From Microbacterium sp. NC79 (GTDB lineage: Bacteria; Actinomycetota; Actinomycetes; Actinomycetales; Microbacteriaceae): a DNA stretch of 64,000 nucleotides. The stretch is taken from contig NZ_JAHQYI010000001.1 in assembly GCF_019061125.1 (NCBI RefSeq), positions 1,798,001 to 1,862,000 of the forward strand, written 5' to 3'. The notes beneath the pieces were generated by a model. That model had not been told where the DNA came from and made no database searches. It was given only the letters and a program-made list of their open reading frames with translations. Shown here one piece after another: positions 54,025 to 63,463 of the stretch (within the stretch, counting starts at the first letter, position 1; every line of letters starts with the position of its first letter). The position numbers and the translations under genes are program-made.

Positions 54025-55176
54025 TTAGCCCGTCACGACCTGCGCGGTTCCGATCGACGCGTCTGGGCCCATTTCGTCGGCAATACGACGGGCCTCTTCG
54101 ATGAGGGTGGCAACGATCTCAGACTCGGGAACCGTCTTGATGACTTCGCCCTTCACAAAGATCTGTCCCTTGCCGTTGCCGCTGGCAACACCCAGATCAG
54201 CTTCGCGAGCCTCGCCCGGGCCATTGACAACGCAACCCATCACGGCCACGCGAAGCGGAACCGTGACATCCTTCAGACCTTCGGTCACCTGATCGGCGAG
54301 CGTGTAGACGTCGACCTGGGCGCGACCACACGATGGGCACGACACGATCTCCAGCTTGCGCTCGCGCAGGTTGAGCGACTGCAAGATCTGCAGACCGACC
54401 TTGACCTCTTCTGCGGGCGGCGCAGACAGCGAAACACGGATCGTGTCTCCGATGCCCTCGGCCAGCAGAATGCCGAACGCGGTAGCCGACTTGATTGTGC
54501 CTTGGAAGGCGGGGCCCGCTTCGGTGACACCGAGGTGCAGCGGCCAGTCGCCCCGCTCAGCAAGCTGACGATAGGCCTTGACCATCACAATGGGGTCGTT
54601 GTGCTTGACCGAAATCTTGAAGTCGTGGAAGTCGTGCTCTTCAAATAGCGATGCTTCCCATACGGCGCTCTCCACGAGAGCCTCAGGCGTCGCCTTGCCG
54701 TACTTCTCCAGCAGGCGACGGTCAAGCGAACCCGCGTTGACTCCGATGCGCAACGACACACCCGCGTCTTTTGCGGCCTTCGCGATCGCGCCGACCTGGT
54801 CATCAAACTTGCGAATATTGCCGGGGTTCACGCGAACGGCAGCACACCCCGCATCGATCGCCTGGAAGACATACTTCGGCTGGAAGTGAATGTCAGCGAT
54901 CACCGGAATCTGGCTCTTCTTCGCGATGATGTGCAGCACATCAGCGTCGTCCTGGCTGGGAACAGCCACGCGCACGATCTCGCAGCCAGACGCCGTGAGT
55001 TCGGCAATCTGCTGCAGGGTGGCGTTGATATCGGTGGTCGGCGTCGTCGTCATCGACTGCACGCTCACCGGGGCGTCGCCGCCGACAAGAACCTTGCCCA
55101 CGCGAATCTGACGTGACTTACGTCGGGGCGCAAGAATTTCACGGGCGGTGGGGATTCCGAGATTAACTGCTGGCAC
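54025..55176 (-). CDS. ispG: 4-hydroxy-3-methylbut-2-enyl diphosphate synthase (flavodoxin)
   Basis: 383 residues. [24 protein letters not shown], then TIM-barrel segments [15 protein letters not shown] and [14 protein letters not shown], and the cluster-binding part [14 protein letters not shown] plus [21 protein letters not shown] with the three cysteines. It carries out the penultimate MEP-pathway step. GTG start at 55176. With dxr and rseP it forms the conserved dxr-rseP-ispG group, here interrupted by trpE(G) and a MurE-like gene on the other strand. Confidence 0.97.
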   Translation of the reverse strand: MPAVNLGIPTAREILAPRRKSRQIRVGKVLVGGDAPVSVQSMTTTPTTDINATLQQIAELTASGCEIVRVAVPSQDDADVLHIIAKKSQIPVIADIHFQPKYVFQAIDAGCAAVRVNPGNIRKFDDQVGAIAKAAKDAGVSLRIGVNAGSLDRRLLEKYGKATPEALVESAVWEASLFEEHDFHDFKISVKHNDPIVMVKAYRQLAERGDWPLHLGVTEAGPAFQGTIKSATAFGILLAEGIGDTIRVSLSAPPAEEVKVGLQILQSLNLRERKLEIVSCPSCGRAQVDVYTLADQVTEGLKDVTVPLRVAVMGCVVNGPGEAREADLGVASGNGKGQIFVKGEVIKTVPESEIVATLIEEARRIADEMGPDASIGTAQVVTG

Positions 55177-55279
55177 GTGACCAGCCTACGCCGAACCGGG
55201 TGAGTGAGCGCTGAACAACGCTGAGCAATGCGTCGTCTTATTGGCACGGCGACCCGCATTCCTCTGGTAATCTCGCCCC

Positions 55280-55315
55280 ATGATCGCGAACCTTTCCTGG
55301 TGGCCCGCCTCCTAG
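55280..55315 (+). CDS. trpL: trp operon leader peptide
   Basis: An 11-codon frame, MIANLSWWPAS, with tandem tryptophan codons, 85 bases upstream of the anthranilate synthase gene. Two adjacent Trp codons in a short leader followed by an intrinsic terminator is the classic design for ribosome-mediated attenuation: ribosome stalling at the TGG pair when Trp-tRNA is scarce prevents termination. Confidence 0.85.
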   Translation: MIANLSWWPAS

Positions 55316-55367
55316 GCGGTGCGTTCGCGATTCTTCGAAGAGACCGTCCCCAATGGGCGGTTTTTTT
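55283..55367 (+). promoter_or_regulatory. Tryptophan attenuator
   Basis: ATCGCGAAC (55283-55291) pairs with GTTCGCGAT (55323-55331), and CCGCC (55305-55309) with GGCGG (55315-55319), enclosing the leader codons. A terminator follows: ACCG-T-CCC (55343-55350) with GGG-CGGT and seven T residues (55361-55367). Confidence 0.8.
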
Positions 55368-55400
55368 GTCTATGCCGCCGTGAACAGGAGCAAGAAATTC

Positions 55401-57263
55401 ATGTCTGGCCTGATGAACGCCCTCCCCGTCGACGCGCCGTTTGTGCTGTTGGCGCGGCAGGGGTCTGACGATGTTGAACTTCTCACTGGCGACGTTGTCG
55501 ACGTCGATCTCCTCGGCGACATTCCGCTGACGGCAGCAGACGGGACCATGCGGCAAGTGTTCGCGATGGTTCCGTACCGCCAAGTGCGTGAACGCGGTTT
55601 CGAGGCGCACGATGACGGGGCGCCGCTGCGATGCCTCCTTGTTGCTGACCACCAGCACTTCGGCCGCGCCGATGCCCTCGAGAACCTGCCGACCGCACCG
55701 ATCGCCCTCACCGACGCGGGCTTCGACATTTCGGATGAGGATTACGGCGACATCGTGCGTCAGGTGATTCGCGACGAAATTGGTCGTGGCGAAGGCGCCA
55801 ACTTCGTCATCCGTCGCGACTATATTGCCGGTGTCGAAGCCGACCCCCGCATCGCGGCGCTCACCTGGTTCCATGCTCTTCTTGAACACGAGCGCGGCGC
55901 CTACTGGACCTTCGCTGTCGTCACCGACGACTACATCGCCGTCGGCGCCAGCCCCGAAGCACACGTGTCATCGCAGGGTGGCGTGGTGACCATGAACCCC
56001 ATTTCGGGCACCTTCCGGCACCCCGCGGGCGGCGCGACGAAGGAAACCCTCTCCGAGTTCCTGCGCTCCACGAAAGAGACAGAAGAGCTCTTCATGGTCG
56101 TCGACGAAGAGCTGAAGATGATGAGCGCCATCTGCAGCGACGGTGGCCGCATCACCGGGCCACACCTCAAGGAGATGTCGCGCCTGACGCACACCGAATA
56201 CATGTTGCGTGGCTCCAGTCGCCTGGACCCGCGCGATGTGCTGCGCGAAACGATGTTTGCGCCGACGGTTACCGGCTCGCCGATGCAAAATGCGTGCGCC
56301 GTTATTCGCCGCCACGAAACCTCGCCGCGCGGGTACTACTCGGGAGTCGCCGCACTCTTTACCCCCAATGCCGAGGGCGGGCACGACCTAGACGCGCCGA
56401 TTCTAATTCGCACCGCCTACATTCAAAACGGCCGCCTGCGGGTACCCGTCGGTGCAACACTCGTGCGCCACTCCTCCCCCGAGGGGGAGGTCAGCGAAAC
56501 GCATGGCAAGGCTGCCGGTGTGCTCGGCGCGATTGGCGCGATCGCCCGCGACACCCCCGTCGACCCTGATCAGCCAGCCGAGCGCCCGTCGCTCGCCGCT
56601 GACCCGGAGATCGCGGAGCTTCTCGAATCGCGCAACGAGCGGTTGGCACCGTTCTGGTTGAACGCGCAGTCGGCGGCTGGCGGTTCTTTCACCGGAACCT
56701 CGGTGCTGGTTGTCGACGCAGAAGACCGCTTCACGACGATGCTGGGTCACCAGTTGCACCACCTCGGCCTCGACGTCACGATCACGCCGTGGAGCGACGT
56801 CACTGACGACGCTGTGCGGGCAGCCGATCTCGTCGTTTCCGGTCCCGGCCCCGGCGACCCGCGCGATGGTTCCAGCCCTCGCATTCAGCGCATGCGCGAG
56901 GTTGTTGCGTTGCGCCGCGCCGAGGGTGCGCCGCTCGTCGCGGTGTGCCTCAGCCACCAGATTCTTGCCGACCAACTCGGCATCGATCTCGCACCGCTCG
57001 CGTCGCCCCACCAGGGCGTGCAGAAGAGCGTTGATGTGTTCGGTGAGCAGGCCACGATTGGCTTCTACAACACCTTCACCGCACGCGTCGCCCCGGGCAC
57101 CGCGACGGTCGGCGACATTTCGGTGTCGGCCGATACCGCGACCGGTGATGTGTATGCGCTGCGCGGCCCGAAGGTCGCCTCCGTGCAGGGACACGTGGAA
57201 TCGATCCTGTCGAAGGACGGCATCCACACGCTCGCACGTCTCGTGCGCTCAGCCCTCGCGTAA
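55401..57263 (+). CDS. trpEG: Fused anthranilate synthase TrpE-TrpG (PhzE-like family)
   Basis: 620 residues. The chorismate-binding domain (about 60-400) has TMNPISGTFRHPAGG, LRGSSRLDPRDVLRETMFAPTVTGSP and PRGYYSGVAALF; a class I glutamine amidotransferase domain follows (about 430-620) with VSGPGPGDPRDG, the cysteine in AVCLSHQILAD and GHVESI holding the histidine and glutamate. It makes anthranilate from chorismate and glutamine. PhzE enzymes share this fusion but yield ADIC; the Trp leader directly upstream favours tryptophan synthesis. ATG at 55401 is the start; upstream frame overlaps the attenuator. Confidence 0.88.
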   Translation: MSGLMNALPVDAPFVLLARQGSDDVELLTGDVVDVDLLGDIPLTAADGTMRQVFAMVPYRQVRERGFEAHDDGAPLRCLLVADHQHFGRADALENLPTAPIALTDAGFDISDEDYGDIVRQVIRDEIGRGEGANFVIRRDYIAGVEADPRIAALTWFHALLEHERGAYWTFAVVTDDYIAVGASPEAHVSSQGGVVTMNPISGTFRHPAGGATKETLSEFLRSTKETEELFMVVDEELKMMSAICSDGGRITGPHLKEMSRLTHTEYMLRGSSRLDPRDVLRETMFAPTVTGSPMQNACAVIRRHETSPRGYYSGVAALFTPNAEGGHDLDAPILIRTAYIQNGRLRVPVGATLVRHSSPEGEVSETHGKAAGVLGAIGAIARDTPVDPDQPAERPSLAADPEIAELLESRNERLAPFWLNAQSAAGGSFTGTSVLVVDAEDRFTTMLGHQLHHLGLDVTITPWSDVTDDAVRAADLVVSGPGPGDPRDGSSPRIQRMREVVALRRAEGAPLVAVCLSHQILADQLGIDLAPLASPHQGVQKSVDVFGEQATIGFYNTFTARVAPGTATVGDISVSADTATGDVYALRGPKVASVQGHVESILSKDGIHTLARLVRSALA

Positions 57264-57295
57264 CTGTTGGGGCGCCGATGAGGGCGCCCCAACAG
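57264..57295. terminator. Bidirectional terminator between trpEG and rseP
   Basis: Perfect 13-bp stem (57264-57276 with 57283-57295) lying exactly between two converging stop codons 37 bases apart. Confidence 0.85.
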
Positions 57296-57300
57296 CCTGC

Positions 57301-58638
57301 TTAAAACAGCTGAACCGGGTTGACGATGTCGGCGATGAGCAGCAGCGCTCCCATGCCGACGAGTGCGATCACGACAACGAAGGTGAGCGGAACCAGCTTG
57401 GTGGCGTCCACCGGCTTGGGCGCAGGGCGGCGGAACAGTTTCGCCCACCCGCGCTTAATCGCGTCCCAGAGCGCCACGACAACGTGACCGCCGTCGAGCG
57501 GCAGCAGTGGGATCAGGTTGAACACGAACAGCGCAATGTTCAGCGATGCCACCAGGCTCAGCACACCGGCAACACGCGTGGCAATCGGCGCATCGATCGC
57601 AGCAACTTCACCCGCAATGCGACCAACGCCAACAACACTGATCGGGCCGTTCGGGTCGCGCTCTGAGCCGGTCACGAGATCAACGGCCGTGTTGTAGAGC
57701 TTTACGGGCAACTCGACCATGATGCCGGCGACGGCGCCGACGTTCGAGACGGTCTGCTCAACGCCCGCCGAAAGCGGCTGCTTCGTGAGCACCTGTGTCG
57801 GCCCGAAGCCAACGAATCCGACGTCAACCATCTGCGTGGTTCCGTCTTCAGCCGTCACGATATTTCCGTCTGCATCAATCGCGGGGCGCTGCGCCAACAT
57901 GGGCGTCACGATCAGGGTGAGCTGTTCCGCATCCTCGCTTGTGCTTGCGGGGCGCGTGACGCTGAACTCCAGGTCGGTGCCGGGGTTGTCACGAATGATC
58001 GTGGAAATTTCAACAAAGGTGGAAACCGGCTCGCCGTCGATCGCGGTGATCGTGTCGCCTGGCAACAGGCCGGCAGCCGCGGCGGGGGAAGCCGGGTCGC
58101 TCGGTGTGCACTCGGTCTGCGTGGACGATGCCGGGATGACGCACTCGTTGATCGTGGCGACGGTGTTGCTGGATTGTTGAATGCCGATGCCGCTCAGGAT
58201 GACCGTGAACAAGACGCCAGCGAACAGCAGGTTCATCAGCGGGCCGCCCAGCATGATGATGACGCGCTTGTAGGTCGGCAGTTTGTAGAAAACCCGATCT
58301 TCGTCGGCGCCGATGGTCTCGTCGTTGGCGTCACGAGCGTCTTGCACCATGGTGCGGAAGAAGCCACCGCCGGCTTTTCCGGTCTTCGCGTCGCCAGCAG
58401 CCGGTGGATACATGCCCGCCATGGAGATGTATCCGCCCAGCGGAATCGCCTTAAAGCCGTACTCGGTCTCGCCGATTTTCTTCGACCACAGGGTCGGGCC
58501 GAACCCGATCATGTACTGCCCGACACGCACGTTGAAGAGCTTCGCGGGCGCCAAGTGCCCGATCTCATGCAGAGCGATGGATACGGCGAGTCCAACGACA
58601 ATCACGAGGATGCCGATAATGAAGGCGAGCACAGTCAC
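57301..58638 (-). CDS. rseP: Site-2 protease, RseP/Rip1-type (M50)
   Basis: 445 residues. First helix holds the zinc motif ALHEIGHLAPAKLF (HExxH, about residues 24-28); a PDZ domain follows (about 170-280, with GLLPGDTITAIDGEPV), and the third metal ligand lies in NLIPLLPLDGGHVV near residue 380. It cuts membrane anti-sigma factors within the bilayer. GTG start follows TAGCCT at leaderless spacing. Between dxr and ispG in the usual order. Confidence 0.94.
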   Translation of the reverse strand: MTVLAFIIGILVIVVGLAVSIALHEIGHLAPAKLFNVRVGQYMIGFGPTLWSKKIGETEYGFKAIPLGGYISMAGMYPPAAGDAKTGKAGGGFFRTMVQDARDANDETIGADEDRVFYKLPTYKRVIIMLGGPLMNLLFAGVLFTVILSGIGIQQSSNTVATINECVIPASSTQTECTPSDPASPAAAAGLLPGDTITAIDGEPVSTFVEISTIIRDNPGTDLEFSVTRPASTSEDAEQLTLIVTPMLAQRPAIDADGNIVTAEDGTTQMVDVGFVGFGPTQVLTKQPLSAGVEQTVSNVGAVAGIMVELPVKLYNTAVDLVTGSERDPNGPISVVGVGRIAGEVAAIDAPIATRVAGVLSLVASLNIALFVFNLIPLLPLDGGHVVVALWDAIKRGWAKLFRRPAPKPVDATKLVPLTFVVVIALVGMGALLLIADIVNPVQLF

Positions 58639-58697
58639 ACGCCGAGGCTACAACGCTCACCTTTGTGACAGCCGCAAGGTGGGATGATTGATACGAC

Positions 58698-60320
58698 ATG
58701 TCTACCGACACCCCTACTTCGAACCTGCCTCCCGTCCTGCGCCCGGAAAACCCACCGCAGCAGGACCTCGGAGCCTTCGCCGAGCGTTTCGCCATCCGCA
58801 CGATCGGCGACCTTGCCGACCGCACATTCTCCGGGCTGACCTTGGCCACGGCGGATCTGCGCTCAGGCGAGATCTTTGTTGCCATCAACGGCGTGAATGC
58901 GCACGGTGCATCATTCGCTCAGCGTGCCGCCGACACCGGCGCGATCGCTGTCGTGACCGATGAGGCCGGTGCCAGCATTGCCGCACCGAGCGGCCTCCCG
59001 ATTCTCGTCGTGGATGACCCGCGGGCACTTCTCGGCGACATGAGCGCCTGGGTTTACGGTACGGGCGCGGATGACGCATTGCCTGTGCTGTTGGGAACCA
59101 CCGGAACCAATGGCAAGACGAGCGTGTCACACCTGTTGGAGGGGATCCTGCGTCAGCTGGGCGTCACCTCCGGTCTGTCGTCAACCGCCGAACGCCACAT
59201 CGCCGGACAGGTCATCGTGTCACGTTTGACGACACCCGAGGCGAGCGAAATGCATGCACTGCTCGCGCTCATGCGGGAGCGTCACGTTGAAGCTGTCGCC
59301 GTCGAAGTCTCGGCACAAGCGCTCAGCCGCCACCGCGTCGACGGCCTCATGTTCGATGTCGCCGGGTTCACCAACCTCAGCCACGATCACCTCGATGACT
59401 ATGCCGACATGGAGGAGTACTTCGAAGCCAAGCTGGCGCTCTTCCACGCAGATCGCTCACATCGCGGCGTCGTCAGCCTTGACTCCGCGGCCGGAGCCGA
59501 AGTTGTTGCGCGCTCCGAGGTTCCGGTCGTCACCGTCGGCACCCCCCTCATCGCCGCCGACCCCGACGCTGCGCGTGCCGCACACTGGGTTGTCGATATC
59601 GTCGCTGAGCACCAGCAGGGCACGACCTTCACCCTCACGGCACGCGACGGTCGCTCACTGACCACCGTTGTTCCGGTTATTGGGCCACACATGGCGGCGA
59701 ACGCGGGTCTTGCCATCGTGATGCTGTTGGAAGCCGGTTACGACTGGGATCGCATTGTGGCGGCCCTGCAGCGTGACGGCCGCATCACGGCGTACCTCCC
59801 CGGACGCACCGAGCTCGTTTCTGGCACCACCGGCCCCGCCGTCTACGTTGACTTTGGCCACTCCCCCGATGCTTTCGAAAAGACCCTCGCGGCCGTGCGC
59901 CGGGTGACACCCGGCCGTGTGCTTATGCTGTTTGGCGCTGACGGTGACCGCGATGCAACCAAACGTCTCGACATGGGTCGCGCCGGCGTGCTCGGTAGCG
60001 ACATTCTGGTGATCACCGACCATCACCCCCGGTTCGAAGACCCGACGAGCATTCGGGCGACCCTCATTGCAGGTGCCCGGCTTGCACAGCCGGACGCCGA
60101 GATTCATGAGTTCTCACCCCCGGAAGACGCGATCATTGCGGCCGTCGGTATGGTCGGCGAGGGCGACGCGATCCTGTGGGCCGGCCCCGGTCATCAGGAT
60201 TATCGTGACATCCGCGGTGTCCGCACCCCCTACTCGGCCCGCGAGTTGGCGCGACGAGCGTTGCGCGACGCGGGGTGGCCCGTTGGTGAACCCACGTGGC
60301 CCGTCCCCTACCAGGACTAA
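58698..60320 (+). CDS. MurE-like Mur ligase (UDP-MurNAc-dipeptide ligase paralogue)
   Basis: 540 residues, close to MurE length. P-loop GTTGTNGKTSVSHLLE (about 133-148), SRLTTPEASEMHALLALM, VEVSAQALSRHRVDGLMFDVAGFTNLSHDHLD, the carbamoylated-lysine region YFEAKLALFH and the amino-acid-site loop TDHHPRFEDPTS. In ordinary MurE this loop reads DNPR (diaminopimelate) or DNPA-like (lysine); here DHHPRFEDP replaces it, so the added amino acid may differ. It stands alone on the plus strand away from any division-wall cluster, so it is probably a second Mur ligase. Confidence 0.8.
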   Translation: MSTDTPTSNLPPVLRPENPPQQDLGAFAERFAIRTIGDLADRTFSGLTLATADLRSGEIFVAINGVNAHGASFAQRAADTGAIAVVTDEAGASIAAPSGLPILVVDDPRALLGDMSAWVYGTGADDALPVLLGTTGTNGKTSVSHLLEGILRQLGVTSGLSSTAERHIAGQVIVSRLTTPEASEMHALLALMRERHVEAVAVEVSAQALSRHRVDGLMFDVAGFTNLSHDHLDDYADMEEYFEAKLALFHADRSHRGVVSLDSAAGAEVVARSEVPVVTVGTPLIAADPDAARAAHWVVDIVAEHQQGTTFTLTARDGRSLTTVVPVIGPHMAANAGLAIVMLLEAGYDWDRIVAALQRDGRITAYLPGRTELVSGTTGPAVYVDFGHSPDAFEKTLAAVRRVTPGRVLMLFGADGDRDATKRLDMGRAGVLGSDILVITDHHPRFEDPTSIRATLIAGARLAQPDAEIHEFSPPEDAIIAAVGMVGEGDAILWAGPGHQDYRDIRGVRTPYSARELARRALRDAGWPVGEPTWPVPYQD

Positions 60321-60348
60321 CGCTGGCTACGGCTCGGCAGGCCAGGCG

Positions 60349-61434
60349 TTACCCGCGAGCGGCGATACGCTCATCGGCGGCGCGTCGGGCCCAGGATTCC
60401 GTTTCGGCGAGGCTTTCGCGCGTGAGTTCGTCTGGCGCCTCGTGCGCATCGACAACGGCCGCAATGGTATCGACGATGTCGAGGAACCCAATCCTCCCGG
60501 CGTGAAAAGCGTGCACCGCTTGCTCGTTTGCCGCGTTGTACACCGCAGGGAAGGTTCCGCCTGCGCGTCCGACGTCCTTCGCAAGGGCGACGGCTGGGAA
60601 GGTTTCGTGATCGAGCGGTTCAAACGTCCACTGCGTGGCCTTGGTCCAGTCAAGCGGAGTACCGACACCGCTGATCCGGGTCGGCCAGTCCAATCCGAGT
60701 GCAATCGGCAGGCGCATGTCGGGTGGTGAGGCCTGGGCCATCGTGGAGCCATCTGCGTACTCGACCATCGAGTGCACGATTGACTGCGGATGCACGACAA
60801 CCTCGATCTTGCCGTATGACACGTTGAACAGCAGGTGAGCCTCGATGACTTCGAGGCCCTTGTTGACGAGCGTCGCGGAGTTTGTCGTCACGACCTTGCC
60901 CATATCCCACGTCGGGTGTGCGAGCGCCTGCTGCGGGGTCACCGTGGCAAGTTGCTCGCGCGTGTAACCGCGAAACGGACCGCCAGAAGCCGTCACGACA
61001 AGGCGACGCACGTCGGAGGGCAGGTTGCCCTTTAGGGCCTGCGCGAGGGCGGAGTGTTCGCTGTCAACCGGTACGATCTGCCCTGGCTCCGCAAGAGCGG
61101 TGACGAGATCGCCGCCGACGATGAGAGATTCCTTGTTTGCCAAGGCGAGAGTCTTGCCCGTTTCGAGCGCAGCAAGGGTCGGCCCGAGACCCACGGAACC
61201 GGTGATGCCGTTGATGACAACATCGGCATCCACGTCGCGGATGAGCTGTTCGGCGTCAACCGCACCGAGTGCGGTATCTTCAACACCGAACTCGTCTGCT
61301 TGCGCGCGAACGCCCGCTGCGTTGCTTCCGGCTGCCAGACCCACGACGTCAAAGCGCCCCGGATTGGAGCGAATGACGTCGAGGGCCTGCGTGCCGATAG
61401 AGCCAGTGGAACCGAGAATGATGACGCGACGCAT
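60349..61434 (-). CDS. dxr: 1-deoxy-D-xylulose 5-phosphate reductoisomerase
   Basis: 361 residues. NADPH motif [16 protein letters not shown] (about 6-21), the NKES motif ([13 protein letters not shown]), the catalytic flap/metal region [21 protein letters not shown] and [16 protein letters not shown]. It makes MEP, the first committed isoprenoid intermediate; target of fosmidomycin. ATG at 61434 with TAGGGT upstream at leaderless spacing. Heads the minus-strand dxr-rseP-ispG backbone. Confidence 0.97.
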   Translation of the reverse strand: MRRVIILGSTGSIGTQALDVIRSNPGRFDVVGLAAGSNAAGVRAQADEFGVEDTALGAVDAEQLIRDVDADVVINGITGSVGLGPTLAALETGKTLALANKESLIVGGDLVTALAEPGQIVPVDSEHSALAQALKGNLPSDVRRLVVTASGGPFRGYTREQLATVTPQQALAHPTWDMGKVVTTNSATLVNKGLEVIEAHLLFNVSYGKIEVVVHPQSIVHSMVEYADGSTMAQASPPDMRLPIALGLDWPTRISGVGTPLDWTKATQWTFEPLDHETFPAVALAKDVGRAGGTFPAVYNAANEQAVHAFHAGRIGFLDIVDTIAAVVDAHEAPDELTRESLAETESWARRAADERIAARG

Positions 61435-61461
61435 GTCGCCCACCCTACGCGGCTGAGGCGA

Positions 61462-62436
61462 CTACTGCGCGGACGGCGTTGCCGTTGCGAGGATGTCGAC
61501 GACGAAGATCAGCGTTTCTTTCGCGAGCTCGTGGTCTGGGTTGGCACCGTATCCTGCGGCAGGCGGAACCACCACGAGAACCTGCGAACCGACCTTGTAG
61601 CCCTCGAGAGCCTGCTTGAAGCCCTCAACGACGCCGGTCGTCGGGAAGGACGTCGGCACAGCGCCTCGGCTCCACGAGCTGTCAAACTCGGTACCGTCAG
61701 ACCACTTGACGCCCATGTACTGGACGGTGACCGTGTCACCGGGCGCGACGACGTCGCCGTCGCCCTCCTTCAGCGTGGCAAGCTTCACCTCGGTGGGAGC
61801 GTCGCCTTCGGGAACAGTGACCGTCGGCGTGCCGTCTTCAGCGAGCGTGACGATCGGCATGCCCTCAACGGCAGGCTGTGCTTCGCCCCATGCCGTGGTC
61901 GGGGTAATGCCCTGAATGTCGAAAATCCAGATGTATGCGGGGCGATCAGTGCTTGCCGGCGTGGTGACCGCGATGCGCGATCCGACCGTCGCGCAGCTAA
62001 TAGCCTGCGCCATGCCGGTTTCGGCAACGATCGACTGCAGGATCGGGTCGCTCGTCCAGCCAGCCTCTGCGATCTTCTCGCCCGTTGAGGCGTCGAAAAT
62101 CGTCTGAGCAACGTCAACGAGCTGACCGTATTTGATCTGCTCGCCGTCACCCTCGACAGTGACCACACGTTCAATGTCGGCGACCTCGAGCGGTGCCGTG
62201 AACGTTACCGTCGGCTCCTTCGAGATGTCGGTGTCTACCGTGACTGCTTCGATCGCCGGACCGCTCTCGTAGGCCGCACCACACAGATCGGTGGCGGGAT
62301 CAACAGCGGTCGATTCGCCTCCGGCCGAGGTCTCCGTCGGCGTCGGAGTGGGGTTGCCACCTGACGATGAGCAACCGGCAAGGGCCAGAGCTGAGATCAG
62401 CAGAGTGGGAGCGATGAGGGAGAGTCGAGCGCGCAC
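61462..62436 (-). CDS. FKBP-type peptidyl-prolyl isomerase lipoprotein
   Basis: 324 residues. Signal peptide with lipobox LAGC (cysteine about residue 22), Ser/Thr/Pro linker, a degenerate first FKBP-like domain (about 60-190) and a canonical C-terminal FKBP domain (VTVQYMGVKWSDGTEFDSSWSRG, GFKQALEGYKVGSQVLVVVPPAAGYG). It should fold proteins outside the membrane. GTG at 62436 has AAAGGA six bases upstream; the longer frame is rejected. Paralogous in domain to the cytoplasmic FKBP at 8727-9095. Confidence 0.92.
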   Translation of the reverse strand: MRARLSLIAPTLLISALALAGCSSSGGNPTPTPTETSAGGESTAVDPATDLCGAAYESGPAIEAVTVDTDISKEPTVTFTAPLEVADIERVVTVEGDGEQIKYGQLVDVAQTIFDASTGEKIAEAGWTSDPILQSIVAETGMAQAISCATVGSRIAVTTPASTDRPAYIWIFDIQGITPTTAWGEAQPAVEGMPIVTLAEDGTPTVTVPEGDAPTEVKLATLKEGDGDVVAPGDTVTVQYMGVKWSDGTEFDSSWSRGAVPTSFPTTGVVEGFKQALEGYKVGSQVLVVVPPAAGYGANPDHELAKETLIFVVDILATATPSAQ

Positions 62437-62574
62437 GGGTTTCCTTTGCAAGACAGACGAAACCACTATTGTGTCGTATACGGCTATGCCTCGCCTGAGA
62501 GAATGTCGTGGTCAGCCAGACACCGTCACACCCGCATGCCCGAGGCGGCATGCGGCGCGTAGTAAACTCGCTTA

Positions 62575-63345
62575 GTGACTTCTGACGAGCAGGAACCCGA
62601 ATCGACTCCCACTCCGTCGAAGAACCGCCCGACTTTCATGTACTGGTTCGGTCGCGCCATTCTTACGCCGCTGGCCCGCTTCATCTACCGCCCGCGCATT
62701 GAGGGCAAAGACAACGTTCCGCTGACGGGCCCGGTCATCTTCGCGAGTAACCACCTGTCGTTCATCGACTCGATCGCCATTCCGGTGGTTGCTCCTCGTC
62801 CCGCACACTTCCTCGCGAAGTCCACGTACTTCGAAGGCACCGGCTTCAAAGGCTGGGCGCAGCGTTCGTTCTTCACCTCAATCGGCGCCATTGGTGTGCG
62901 CCGCGGCGCTGGTCAGGCCGCGCTCGACGCGCTTGATCAGCAGCGGCAGCTCCTGGAAGAAGGCCGCGCCGTCGCACTGTACCCGGAGGGCACACGCTCG
63001 CTGGATGGCCGCCTGTACAAGGGCCGCACTGGTGCCGCGTTCTTGGCGCTACAGACCGGAGCCCTCGTGGTTCCCGTCGGACTGATCGGCACCGACAAGG
63101 TCATGCCCAAGGGCGCCAAGATGCCCTCGCTGAAGGAACGCATCACGGTGAAGTTCGGCGAGCCGCTTGATCTCTCATCTCATGGCCCCGCGACCAGCGG
63201 TAAAGCGCGTCGTACGGCAACGGACGAGATCATGGCGGCCATTCACGCCCTGTCAGGTCAGGAGTTGGCTAACCAGTTCAACGAGGTTCCTGCAGCAACA
63301 CCGATCGAACGTATCAAGCAGGTTCTCCCCCACGAGCGCCGATAG
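62575..63345 (+). CDS. plsC: 1-acyl-sn-glycerol-3-phosphate acyltransferase
   Basis: 256 residues. The acyltransferase motif NHLSFID (HxxxxD, about residues 58-64) and the glycerol-phosphate-binding PEGTRS (about 141-146) are intact; an N-terminal hydrophobic segment anchors it to the membrane. It converts lysophosphatidate to phosphatidate. GTG at 62575 is preceded by TAAACT at leaderless spacing. Followed by a 25-bp tandem repeat. Confidence 0.92.
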   Translation: MTSDEQEPESTPTPSKNRPTFMYWFGRAILTPLARFIYRPRIEGKDNVPLTGPVIFASNHLSFIDSIAIPVVAPRPAHFLAKSTYFEGTGFKGWAQRSFFTSIGAIGVRRGAGQAALDALDQQRQLLEEGRAVALYPEGTRSLDGRLYKGRTGAAFLALQTGALVVPVGLIGTDKVMPKGAKMPSLKERITVKFGEPLDLSSHGPATSGKARRTATDEIMAAIHALSGQELANQFNEVPAATPIERIKQVLPHERR

Positions 63346-63376
63346 GCGCACGCGGAGCCAGCCGTTCCGCGGCAGC

Positions 63377-63463
63377 GTCAGCCGACGACTCGCACGACTG
63401 AGTCAGCCGACGGCCTGCACGACTAAGTCAGCCAACGACTCGCACGACCGAGTCAGCCGACGG
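63377..63463. repeat. 25-bp tandem repeat, 3.5 copies
   Basis: Units begin GTCAGCCGACG and end CGACTGA/CGACCGA; complete copies at 63377-63401, 63402-63426 and 63427-63451, then a half copy to 63463. Second and third differ by several substitutions. The last half copy forms the stop and last codons of the minus-strand osmC-like gene. Confidence 0.92.

Noticed and set aside
63377..63463. Possible CRISPR array
   Set aside because: Units are adjacent with no spacers and no cas genes are present; it is a plain tandem repeat.
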